A stretch of 64,000 nucleotides of DNA from Deinandra increscens subsp. villosa (lineage: Eukaryota; Streptophyta; Magnoliopsida; Asterales; Asteraceae). Shown in pieces: positions 1 to 8,912 of this stretch (within the stretch, counting starts at the first letter, position 1; every line of letters starts with the position of its first letter). A program made the translations under genes and the position numbers. Location: assembly GCA_039602395.1 (NCBI GenBank), contig JBCNJP010000010.1, positions 93,897,729-93,961,728 of the forward strand. The letters run 5' to 3'. The notes beneath the pieces were generated by a model, which worked only from the letters and a program-made list of their open reading frames with translations, was not told the DNA's origin and searched no databases.

Positions 1-2
1 AT

Positions 3-2783
3 ATATGGGGTCCTTGTCCTACTAAAACTCCGTTAGGTTTTCAGTATTTTGTTTCCTTCATCGACGATTATTCTCGTGCTACATGGGTTTATTTACTCAA
101 GTCTCGTAGTGAAGTTTGTTCTATCTTTCGTGAGTTTCATTCATACGTTCAAAATCAGTTTAACACATCCATCAAAACACTACGCACTGATAATGCAAAA
201 GAATATTTGTCCGCTGAATTTTCTAGTTATCTGAAGACACATGGTATTATTCACGAGTCTTCATGCGTGTACACACCTCAACAAAACGGCGTTGCTGAAC
301 GGAAAAACCGCCATTTGTTGGATGTTGCACGCTCCATCATGTTTCACTCTCATGTTCCCCATCGATTCTGGGGAGACGCGGTACTTACTGCTGCTTACCT
401 GATTAACCGTATGCCATCATCGGTTCTTGGTAGTCAAACCCCCTTCTCTGTCTTGTTTCCCAAAGGAACTCCGTTTCCACTCCCACCCAAAATTTTTGGG
501 TGTGTGGCATATGTTCATGATCATCGTCCTGGTGTTACTAAACTGGATCCTCGAGCCATTCGTTGTGTCTTTCTTGGTTACTCACGTGTCCAGAAAGGGT
601 ATCGGTGTTATAGTCCTACTCTTCATCGATACTTTACAAGTGCGGATGTTACTTTTCATGAGTCATGCTCCTACTTTCCTGCATCTTCCCCTCCTGTTCT
701 CGACCTGTTTCCTGATGATTCTGATCATGTTACACCTGAGTCTATCAACATTCCCACCATTCCTGTCTCCATTGGTTCGTCTGTCCCCCAGGTCTCCGAC
801 ACTGTCCCCCAGGTCTCCGACACTACAGATCATGATCCTGTTACGGATGGCCTACCGACAGCACCCCCGCCTCTTCTTTTCACATATGCTCGACGACATA
901 AGGACGTAACGATAGAAACACATGATTCACAACCAGCCCATGACTCTGGTATGCCCTCAGTTCCGCTTTCTACGACTACTCCTGTTACACCCTTGCCAGA
1001 TCCTTCACCCTTGCCAGATACTACCCAGACTACACCCGTTTATGATCCACCTGGAGCGCCATATCCTGATATACCCATAGCTTTCCGCAAAGAGAATAGA
1101 CAACGCTCCACCCGTTATCCTATTCGGCATCATGTCTCCTATGCACATCTCTCAGCGGAATCCCGTGCATACACCACTGCTATTGATTCTTACCCGGTTC
1201 CCAGGGATGTGATGACAACTCTTACTCACCCAGGATGGCGAAAGGCCATGGAAGACGAGATAGATGCTCTCCGAGCCAATCATACTTGGGATCTTGAGCA
1301 GCTTCCTGCTGGTAAGCGTGTTATTGGTTGTCGTTGGGTATTCACGGTTAAACTTAACCGTGATGGTTCTTTGCATCGCCTCAAAGCGCGACTAGTTGCT
1401 AAGGGTTATTCACAGGCTTATGGTATTGATTATGATGAGACTTTCTCCCCGGTTGCTAAAATGCCATCTGTCCGCATTTGTATTGCTCTTGCTGCCATTA
1501 ACCATTGGCCGCTCCACCAGCTTGATGTCAAGAACGCCTTTCTTCATGGTGTTTTTGAGGAGGAGGTATATATGGAGCAGCCACCTGGTTTTATTGTTCA
1601 GGAGGAGGCCTCGAAAGTATGTCGGTTACGTCGTTCATTATATGGTCTTAAGCAGTCTCCTAGAGCTTGGTTTGGCAGATTCTCTGGTGTTATGGAAGAA
1701 TTTGGAATGGTTCGTAGTGCATATGATCATTCTGTATTCTTCAGACACCGTCAAGGCCAGAGAATTATTTTGGTTGTGTATGTGGATGATATCATAATCA
1801 CAGGGGATGACGAAACCGGTATTTCTGAGCTCAAACAGTTCCTTCAGTCTCAGTTCCAGATCAGCGACTTAGGTCGACTCCGGTACTTCGTTGGCATTGA
1901 AGTATCACGTTCTCCGCAAGGAATACTTCTATCTCAGCGGAAGTATGTCCTTGATATGTTATCCGAGTGTGGTTTACTGGGCTGTAAGCCGGTTGATAGC
2001 CCAATGCTTCCTACAGGGAAGCTTCTTCCAAAGGATGGGAGCCCGATGAAGGATCCAGAACAGTACAGAGGATTGATTGGAAAACTTAATTATTTGACTG
2101 TTACCCGTCCAGATATCTCATTCGCAGTTAGTGTCTTGAGTCAATTCATGGCCACACCATATACTGGACATTGGGATGCTGCCCTTCGTGTTTTAAGGTA
2201 TCTCAAGAACACACCAGGTCTTGGAATTTTGTATTCTGATCAGGGTCACTGTCGTGTGGGCGCTTTTACAGAGGAGGGAGATGGACGGATATCAGGATTC
2301 TCTGATGCGGATTGGGCAGGATGTCCTATCTCAAGACGATCTACTACTGGCTATTGTGTGTTTGTTGGTGGAAACCTTGTGTCCTGGAAAAGTAAAAAAC
2401 AACACACAGTCTCTCGATCGAGCGCCGAATCAGAGTATAGAGCCATGGCAGATGTCACCTCGGAGATGATATGGGTTCGTCGTCTGCTTAGAGAACTTGG
2501 AGTTGTCTCTGATAACCTAATGAGACTATATTGTGATAATCAATCAGCCATACATATAGCCAAGAATCAAGTATTTCATGAAAGGACGAAGCATATTGAA
2601 GTTGATTGTCATTTAATCAGAGATCGAGTAGTAGGGACTAAAGTTGATCCTCCATCGATTCAACCGATACATATCAAGACAGAGTTTCAACTTGCAGATA
2701 TTCTTACCAAACCTCTTCGAAAGACTCAGATTGATTTTATTTGTAACAAGTTGGGCATGATTAACATCTATGCTCCAACTTGA
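3..2783 (+). CDS. copia pol polyprotein (integrase-RT-RNase H), partial
   Basis: This is one frame, open from base 3 to a TGA at 2781-2783, about 926 codons in the window; there is no start here because the N-terminus is outside. Integrase core: DDYSRATWV near base 62, RTDNAKEYL near 183 (second catalytic Asp) and NGVAERKNR near 288 (catalytic Glu). A variable Pro/Thr-rich stretch follows (about 700-1080), containing a direct repeat of PQVSDT. Reverse transcriptase: WVFTVKLNRDGS, QLDVKNAFLHG and the catalytic YVDD at 1779-1790. RNase H: SDADWAG at 2301, SRSSAESEYRAMA and CDNQSAIHIAKN, ending with DILTKPL. The protein would copy the element's RNA and integrate the DNA. No frameshift or internal stop was seen, so coding capacity appears kept, but expression is unknown. 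Confidence 0.95.
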   Translation: MWGPCPTKTPLGFQYFVSFIDDYSRATWVYLLKSRSEVCSIFREFHSYVQNQFNTSIKTLRTDNAKEYLSAEFSSYLKTHGIIHESSCVYTPQQNGVAERKNRHLLDVARSIMFHSHVPHRFWGDAVLTAAYLINRMPSSVLGSQTPFSVLFPKGTPFPLPPKIFGCVAYVHDHRPGVTKLDPRAIRCVFLGYSRVQKGYRCYSPTLHRYFTSADVTFHESCSYFPASSPPVLDLFPDDSDHVTPESINIPTIPVSIGSSVPQVSDTVPQVSDTTDHDPVTDGLPTAPPPLLFTYARRHKDVTIETHDSQPAHDSGMPSVPLSTTTPVTPLPDPSPLPDTTQTTPVYDPPGAPYPDIPIAFRKENRQRSTRYPIRHHVSYAHLSAESRAYTTAIDSYPVPRDVMTTLTHPGWRKAMEDEIDALRANHTWDLEQLPAGKRVIGCRWVFTVKLNRDGSLHRLKARLVAKGYSQAYGIDYDETFSPVAKMPSVRICIALAAINHWPLHQLDVKNAFLHGVFEEEVYMEQPPGFIVQEEASKVCRLRRSLYGLKQSPRAWFGRFSGVMEEFGMVRSAYDHSVFFRHRQGQRIILVVYVDDIIITGDDETGISELKQFLQSQFQISDLGRLRYFVGIEVSRSPQGILLSQRKYVLDMLSECGLLGCKPVDSPMLPTGKLLPKDGSPMKDPEQYRGLIGKLNYLTVTRPDISFAVSVLSQFMATPYTGHWDAALRVLRYLKNTPGLGILYSDQGHCRVGAFTEEGDGRISGFSDADWAGCPISRRSTTGYCVFVGGNLVSWKSKKQHTVSRSSAESEYRAMADVTSEMIWVRRLLRELGVVSDNLMRLYCDNQSAIHIAKNQVFHERTKHIEVDCHLIRDRVVGTKVDPPSIQPIHIKTEFQLADILTKPLRKTQIDFICNKLGMINIYAPT

Positions 2784-2790
2784 GGAGGAG

Positions 2791-2971
2791 TGTTAAATAG
2801 TGTATGTATATAAGGCCCACTAGCCCAATATCTAGATTTTTTCCTATAGCTAGATATTTCCTAGTACTAGATATTTCTTGTGATAGTATCTAGACACTTC
2901 TTGTACCATGTATATATAGGGGTTCACCTTGTTTGTAATAGATATCAGTTTTTATCCAAATCAGTTTCACA
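2791..2971 (+). repeat. 3' LTR (short) with preceding polypurine tract
   Basis: The pol stop is followed at once by purines (2783-2790, AGGAGGAG) and then TGTTAAATAG, the usual LTR start. A TATATATAGG box lies at 2911-2920. The end at a CA dinucleotide near 2971 is an estimate, since no second LTR copy is in the window to fix it. Confidence 0.65.
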
Positions 2972-3194
2972 AGCCAACTATCATGCAATGAAGAGAACAC
3001 AAGTAAAGCCTAAACCTCATCCATGAATTAGATATCCACTAACCCAAAGTCCAAGACAAAATCGAGTTCATATTGTTGACTTCACTGGACCTCCTATTTA
3101 CATCCTTGTATTCACTGGTTCTCAAATTAGGAAAATCTTTTTAGCTACCGAAGGCTTCTTGTACTTGTTAGATAGGGCATCCATGATACCGTTT

Positions 3195-3479
3195 TGTCAT
3201 GGGGTTACCTTTTCAAGCCCCGTGTGGTGCCCCTGGTTGCCCAGGAGCCAGCCAATCTGTCCCGCTTATGATGAGGTTCACTAGTTTTGTCCTGCCTTGG
3301 ACTCATCAGGGGAGTGGCCACATCCCCCGACCAGTGTTACGTCGGATATGCAAGCATACCATTGTAAGACCTTCCTTGACCATGACTCTCCCCGATGAGG
3401 ACCCTAGGAGTAGCCAGTGAACCTAAGCGTTTCAGCATAAATCAAGTAGATATGATCTTCAAACATTCGGCCCGTGACA
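3195..3479 (-). repeat. TRIM LTR (3' LTR of the minus-strand element)
   Basis: It can be aligned by eye along its whole length with 3898-4185, for example the shared core CCGCTTATGATGAGGTTCAC and the shared end CATTCGGCCCGTGACA. Many scattered substitutions separate the two copies, so the insertion is old. Confidence 0.85.
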
Positions 3480-3729
3480 CTCTCCCACCACCATAACCAT
3501 ACACATCCTTGTGCATGTGCCTCGCATTCGTGTCGGCAACCCCCGTAATATTTGGCTTCACTTTGGCCTCCGGCAAAGGGACATTCATCTTAACATTGAT
3601 CCCAGCGTGCAGCGCCCCTTCAACACGGATCGTTCCGCCATTGATCCATCCCTTGGGCAGTCCATTACTCTCTTTGACGATCAAGTCTCTATGATACTCC
3701 CAGGATAGATCTAACACATTCTCCGGCAT
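3442..3729 (-). CDS. small ORF inside TRIM, doubtful
   Basis: A 95-codon frame crosses most of the TRIM interior and runs into its 3' LTR. It contains ESNGLPKGWINGG and HMHKDVYGYGGG. I do not recognise the sequence. TRIM interiors can hold captured or leftover coding pieces, so it may be a remnant, but it could equally be chance: the frame is unusually balanced in composition, which is the only thing in its favour. Confidence 0.2.
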   Translation of the reverse strand: MPENVLDLSWEYHRDLIVKESNGLPKGWINGGTIRVEGALHAGINVKMNVPLPEAKVKPNITGVADTNARHMHKDVYGYGGGRVSRAECLKIIST

Positions 3730-3897
3730 GTCTCATACCAAGCTTTCGAATGTGCACTCTCCAGCATGTCCCTTACCACACTTTCAAGTGTAAACCGTGA
3801 TCTGCTCCCACCACCATTGTTTAGCCATCTTTTACGGTCATTAGGGATAAACTAATAGTCTAACGTGCCCGAGGGTCGTAACTGCTCTATACCACTT

Positions 3898-4185
3898 TGT
3901 CACGGGGTTACCATTTCAGGCCCCGTGCGGCGCCCCTGGTTGCCTAAGAGCCAACCAATCCGTCCCGCTTATGATGAGGTTCACTGGTTTCGTCCTGCCT
4001 TGGACTCATCAGGGGAGCGGCCACAGCCCTCGACCGGTGTTACGCCGAATATGCAAGCATACCATTGTAAGACCTTTCTTGATGACTATGGCACTCCACG
4101 ATGAGGACCCTAGGAGTATCTAGTGAACCCAAGCGTTTCAGCACAAATCAAGTAGATATAATCTTTAAACATTCGGCCCGTGACA
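3898..4185 (-). repeat. TRIM LTR (5' LTR of the minus-strand element)
   Basis: This is the partner of 3195-3479. On the minus strand it starts TGTCACGGGCC and ends CCCCGTGACA, directly before the primer-binding site. Confidence 0.85.
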
Positions 4186-4574
4186 GTTTGTTGGCTTTCC
4201 TCCATAATGTTTAGTGTAACATCATTCGTCAGTGTCATTCTAATAACAACCTTGGGCTTCTTATCCAAAGTCTCCTACTCAGCCTGTGTTAACTTCGTAA
4301 GTTTTCTCATCACCAACCAAAATCTTTACCGTAAAACTTCTCGACCTATACCTTCTTGTGTTTCTACCATGATAAACTCGATGCCATGAATAAAGGAGAA
4401 ACAAATAGAATCGTGAAACAATGACCATCAATTGAACATATCTAAACATTAATTGAGCTATTGGTTTGAGTATTTGAACTAGTTAGACCATCGCTTAAAC
4501 AAATTTGACTAGAGATGATGAAATTGTATAATATTTTAGATGGTGTAGATGGCAAGCAACCATAAGTGTTTTGT
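4186..4574. other. no recognisable gene
   Basis: This is AT-rich spacer between the TRIM and the LINE remnant. No motif or repeat was identified. Confidence 0.5.
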
Positions 4575-5445
4575 GCGACAAGAGGTTCCCTATTAAGCTA
4601 AGGGGAAAATGCTATAAGGTGTTGTCAAACCAACATCAATGCTTTATGGTTCTGAGTGTTGGGCCATCAAGAAGACGCATGTGCGCAAGATGGATGTCGT
4701 TGAGATGAGGATGTTGAGGTGGATGAGTAGGCACACCTAGTTGGACAAAATAAGAAATGAAGTCTTTCGAGAAAAATTTGCGGTTGCGTCTATTGCAGAG
4801 AAGATTCAGGAGGGAATATTGAGATGGTTTGGGCACGTGTAGAGGAGGCTGCTGACAACGCCGGTTAGAGCAGTTGACTCCATCATTATCGAGGGGTGTA
4901 GAGGGAGAGGCAGACGTGGGACGAGTGTATTAGGCGGGTTTTGTTAGACTTGCACCTCCTTGAGAATAGGGTCGAGGATAAGACATCGTGTAGGCGTAGG
5001 AGTAAGACTAAGAAGGCCTAGAGGTGGTTGGGTAACGGGGGAGGTGGTCGGTTCTAGCCTTATATTTTATTTTTAATTTAATTTTATTTTATATTTCTTA
5101 TTTATTTATTTATTTGCTTTTATTATTTTTTAATTTGTTTTTATTTTTTATCTGTTGTTATTATTACCATTTTTTTCTTTTCTTTTCCTTCTGTATGGCT
5201 TGGCTTAGCGTGCTCGCGGTTTTCTTGGGTTAGTAGTGGGGTTTTCTTCTTCTGTTTTGTTCTTTTCAATGTTGAGTTCTGTTGTGGTTCGGAGTTGGGG
5301 CCTCCCTTGAACATGCATCTCTATCTTTGGAGTATGAGGTAAAGCTGCTACATCCCACCCCCAATACCCTACTAAAATTACCTTTTGTACTTTTGGTGGG
5401 ACTTTATTGGATATGGTTGTTGTTGTTGCATATGATATGTTTAGA
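4575..5445 (+). pseudogene. RTE-type LINE 3' end (RT C-terminal remnant and tail)
   Basis: Around 4640 the frame reads LYGSECWAIKKTHVRKMD and then EMRMLRWM, followed by DKIRNEVFREKF and ILRWFGHV. This is the hallmark C-terminal block of plant RTE/L1-like reverse transcriptases. In-frame TAGs (after RHT and after FGHV) and frameshifts break it. The 3' untranslated part is rich in TTTAT, and the end, near GGATATGGTTGTTGTTGTTG (about 5409-5430), looks like the simple-repeat tail of RTE elements. It is strongly 5'-truncated, as is normal for LINE copies. Confidence 0.85.
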
Positions 5446-6946
5446 AGCCAACAACTTAAAATATTATATATAAACATTTTTTAATAACAAGCGCATCACA
5501 TCATACATTGGATTTTGGGACCAAAACGCATAACAACACATTGTGCATTTTAAAACCATGATTATTAGGTGTGCATAAGCAAAATATCTGAAGACACAAA
5601 TAGCTAGATTATATAAGCACAATATTATTTAGAATTGTTAAACTTTTAAAACACCTTTTTGATGAACACAAAGGTGGGGTCTTTTATTAGTTAAAGAAAT
5701 TTCTTAAATGGGATGTGGTTTACCTTTGATGATAGTCGACGACAAGGAGCTTGAATAACATAATTTTTGAGTTAGCGTACAATGGTTCCTTTGTGGGGGA
5801 TTCTCTCTTTGATCCAAGCCACATACATGGATATCTTGCAAAATAAAATAGCTTATTTAGTTGGTGAGTATAGCTTTTGGATAGCTACTAATTAGGCCGT
5901 GGAAGGACATAAGCTATACAGGCTCCTAGAACTGCTAGATTTAGTTCGAGCACAGAAGGACAATGAGAAAAAGCTAAGCTCTGATGGATGACTAGTAGTC
6001 GAGGTGCGGTTAGTGGATGATTCTTATGTGGATGTGGTTGAGATACGATGAACTACGTCGTGGAACTCAACTCAATTCTTATTAGTTGTGGTCTTGATAA
6101 GGAGATGGACAACCCACAACTTCACCTCCATTTGGGTTGTCTAAGTCTCATTGTATATTTTTACAAGATATTTTGGTTTGTATGACCTATCACACAAACA
6201 ACAAGTATGTTACTCATTTGGATTTTGCCAAGGTGTGATTGGCTTGATCAATATTATTGTGACATGGCTGATAGATAGCCTTTTCTTAGAGTGGTAGAAA
6301 AAGCACGAACTCAATTGAACTTTGTTTTTAAGAATCAGGCCATCATGGTGATTCTACCGGGGATACATAAATGAGGTTTTGACCATTGTGGCAACACTTT
6401 GTCGGTTGCTTAGACGACACTATATTTTTTTGGACGATGTATAATGGCCAAGCATCAGCTATCAATGTTACAAACTTTGATATTTTGTATCCACTTAAAG
6501 TAGAAAATAAGATGATGTTTTTTATCTTGCTAGGAGACGAGTCACATGCAACGACTATGTATGTAAGTACCCACCACACTATTATAGCCACTTGAAAATA
6601 TGCCTATTACCGGTTCATTCTTAATATTTTCTATGGCCCGTATCGGTCTATTCTCTCTCTTTCTATAAACCATTAAGAGAGTGTACTTAAGATGATGTGG
6701 TGACAGAGAACCATAAGGTGAAATATAGCATATGTGACTTTGTATGTAGTATGACTACTATTTCTCGTGTTTTAAATGAAAACTGTGCATTTAACTATCA
6801 ACTACAATTCCTTATTTAGATTATAATCTACTTTAACTATAAACTCTTACCAGTTTACTACCAATGTCATGGTTGGAGTGGCCATGATGCAATTTTTGTT
6901 AATCCATTTTGTCGCTAATTTTTTTTTTTGTCAATTTTTATATCAG
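5446..6946. other. no recognisable gene; upstream of ASI1-like exons
   Basis: AT-rich DNA. I looked for earlier BAH-domain exons of the downstream gene on the plus strand and did not find a convincing one. Short chance frames only. A pyrimidine tract (6919-6930) precedes the splice acceptor at 6945-6946. Confidence 0.4.
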
Positions 6947-8122
6947 GAATCAATCATTGGTCTATGCAATGTTGTGTGTCTATCAGAGGACAGAAGAAAT
7001 CCCCAACCATCAGATGAACAACTTAAAGCAGCTGACTTTGTCTTTTATCGTACTTTTGATGTACAAAGACATGTTATATTGGATAAGATGGATGATAAAG
7101 TTGGTGGGCTTGAAAGTATATTCTCACTCACCCAAACTTTAGTTTCTAAACTGGGTCTAGATTTCATTATATTTCAGTTCTTAATTTTCTTTCTAAATTT
7201 GGTTACAGTTAAATATGTATTTAACAGAGAAGAGAATGAAAAAACCAGACCTTTTCTTGAAAGTACTTCTAGTGGAAAACAACGCAAGCCTAGGGAAGAT
7301 GCAAAAGGAGAACCTCAAAACAAAGATATTCACAATTTGTTGGAGAGAGAAACAAATTTTACTGAATCTGATAAATCACATTCTCGGCCCTTGAAGCAAA
7401 TTAAGTATGGTGACAAATGTGTTGAACCTGGAGTTGCTCGGGGTATTGAAAAATTGTCAGATATGCCCTCTGTGAAATCCATTGTTAATAAGGCTGATAT
7501 TGGTGAGATGAAAGTGGGGATAATTCCTGTTGAACAGGCGGAAAGTAAGGAGAGGAACAAGACACGAACAGGTTCTGAATTGTACGATCGACCCTTTAAG
7601 AAATCTAAGTCCGATAGTAAAAAACCACACGAGGAAAAACGTGCTGGACTTGAAGTTGCTCGTGACTCTGAAAGATTTAAGGAAATATCCTCCCAGAAAT
7701 TGACAGTTGGAAGCAGATCAAAACATGAAGAGAAGTCACCTGCTGATGTTAATAGTCTTAAAGCGTCTAAAACATGTGGCCCAACCGGAGGTCAGAAGAA
7801 CAATACGGTTCCAGCAAAATTGGCATCAGATGATTTGGAAGGCAAAACCTTCAAGAAAACAAAGAATGATGGTTCTTTTAAGGTACCAGATAAGAAGACG
7901 GGCATCAATATGAATGTGAGAGATTTGGTAGATTTATCAAAACGAAAATCAAGATCTGGAATTGCTTTGGACATTCTTGAGAATAAGAAAGCTAAAGTGG
8001 AGCAATCTGGTGAGAGTCAAAAGGAGTATTCTATGAACAAGTTGCTGAAGGTGTCTGCTTTGTCAACCAATAAAGACAAGAACAATGCATACCGGCGATT
8101 TGTCGCTCCAAAACCAATTGCT
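6947..8122 (+). CDS. ASI1-like BAH-domain protein, two internal exons (partial gene)
   Basis: Two exons are visible. Exon a, 6947-7115, follows TATATCAG. Exon b, 7209-8122, follows TTGGTTACAG and ends at the donor GTAAGT (8123). The 93-bp intron between them (7116-7208) is in frame and without stops. Exon a reads CNVVCLSEDRRNPQPSDEQL, then ADFVFYRTFDV, the C-terminal part of the BAH domain of plant ANTI-SILENCING 1 (ASI1/IBM2/SG1) proteins. Exon b is a long Lys/Glu/Ser-rich linker with basic clusters such as RPFKKSKSDSKK (possible nuclear signals). In Arabidopsis ASI1 binds heterochromatin-containing introns and helps full-length transcripts form. The N-terminal half of BAH and the C-terminal RRM are not seen; the gap at 8413 may hold the rest, or this is a gene fragment. 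Family assignment is from recall of conserved blocks. Confidence 0.7.
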
Positions 8123-8412
8123 GTAAGTTGATTTTGCAGGAACAACTCTTAACCAACTTTTTTTAATATAAATAAGAAATGAAATTTGAGTTTATATAGC
8201 ATGGCATCTAGCTCTCATGGATGTGCATGGTTTGTAGTCTTAACATTGGTGATTAGATTTAGGTTATAGACAAGAAAAACTGACCTAACAAACCATTAAT
8301 TAGATTTAAGTTATGCATCTGGTTCTTAATCTTAAAATCGGCAACTAGATTTGTAGGAACTGTAATGAACATTAATGCATCGACAAAGCATAGAGAAGTT
8401 TTCATGTTTTAG

Positions 8413-8912
8413 NNNNNNNNNNNNNNNNNNNNNNNNNNNNNNNNNNNNNNNNNNNNNNNNNNNNNNNNNNNNNNNNNNNNNNNNNNNNNNNNNNNNNNNN
8501 NNNNNNNNNNNNNNNNNNNNNNNNNNNNNNNNNNNNNNNNNNNNNNNNNNNNNNNNNNNNNNNNNNNNNNNNNNNNNNNNNNNNNNNNNNNNNNNNNNNN
8601 NNNNNNNNNNNNNNNNNNNNNNNNNNNNNNNNNNNNNNNNNNNNNNNNNNNNNNNNNNNNNNNNNNNNNNNNNNNNNNNNNNNNNNNNNNNNNNNNNNNN
8701 NNNNNNNNNNNNNNNNNNNNNNNNNNNNNNNNNNNNNNNNNNNNNNNNNNNNNNNNNNNNNNNNNNNNNNNNNNNNNNNNNNNNNNNNNNNNNNNNNNNN
8801 NNNNNNNNNNNNNNNNNNNNNNNNNNNNNNNNNNNNNNNNNNNNNNNNNNNNNNNNNNNNNNNNNNNNNNNNNNNNNNNNNNNNNNNNNNNNNNNNNNNN
8901 NNNNNNNNNNNN
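8413..8912. other. assembly gap (500 N)
   Basis: Exactly 500 N, a conventional placeholder length, so the true distance is unknown. It separates the ASI1-like exons from the retroelement interior to the right. Confidence 0.99.

Larger units (their letters stand above)
1..2971 (+). mobile_element. Ty1/copia retrotransposon, 5' part outside window
   Basis: The coding frame is already open at the left window edge within integrase. It is followed by reverse transcriptase, RNase H, a polypurine tract and a short LTR, which is the copia order (IN before RT). The 5' LTR, gag and protease lie outside. The coding part has no internal stops, so this copy looks younger than the copia pol at 42483-45778. 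The lineage cannot be fixed without a tree; a very short LTR placed directly after pol is typical of small copia lineages such as Ale or Ivana (inference). Confidence 0.93.
3195..4185 (-). mobile_element. TRIM (terminal-repeat retrotransposon in miniature), complete
   Basis: Two direct repeats of 285 and 288 bp (3195-3479 and 3898-4185) start TGTCA(T/C)GGGG and end GGCCCGTGACA on the plus strand. They flank a 418-bp interior. Read on the minus strand, the interior begins with TGGTATAGAGC (3894 to 3884), one base short of the usual initiator-Met-tRNA primer site TGGTATCAGAGC. It ends with GGTGGTGGGAGAG (3492 to 3480), a polypurine tract abutting the other LTR. The bases GTTT occur on both outer sides (3191-3194, 4186-4189), a likely 4-bp target duplication. 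Size and organisation are those of TRIM elements, which have no pol and depend on other elements' enzymes. Confidence 0.85.
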
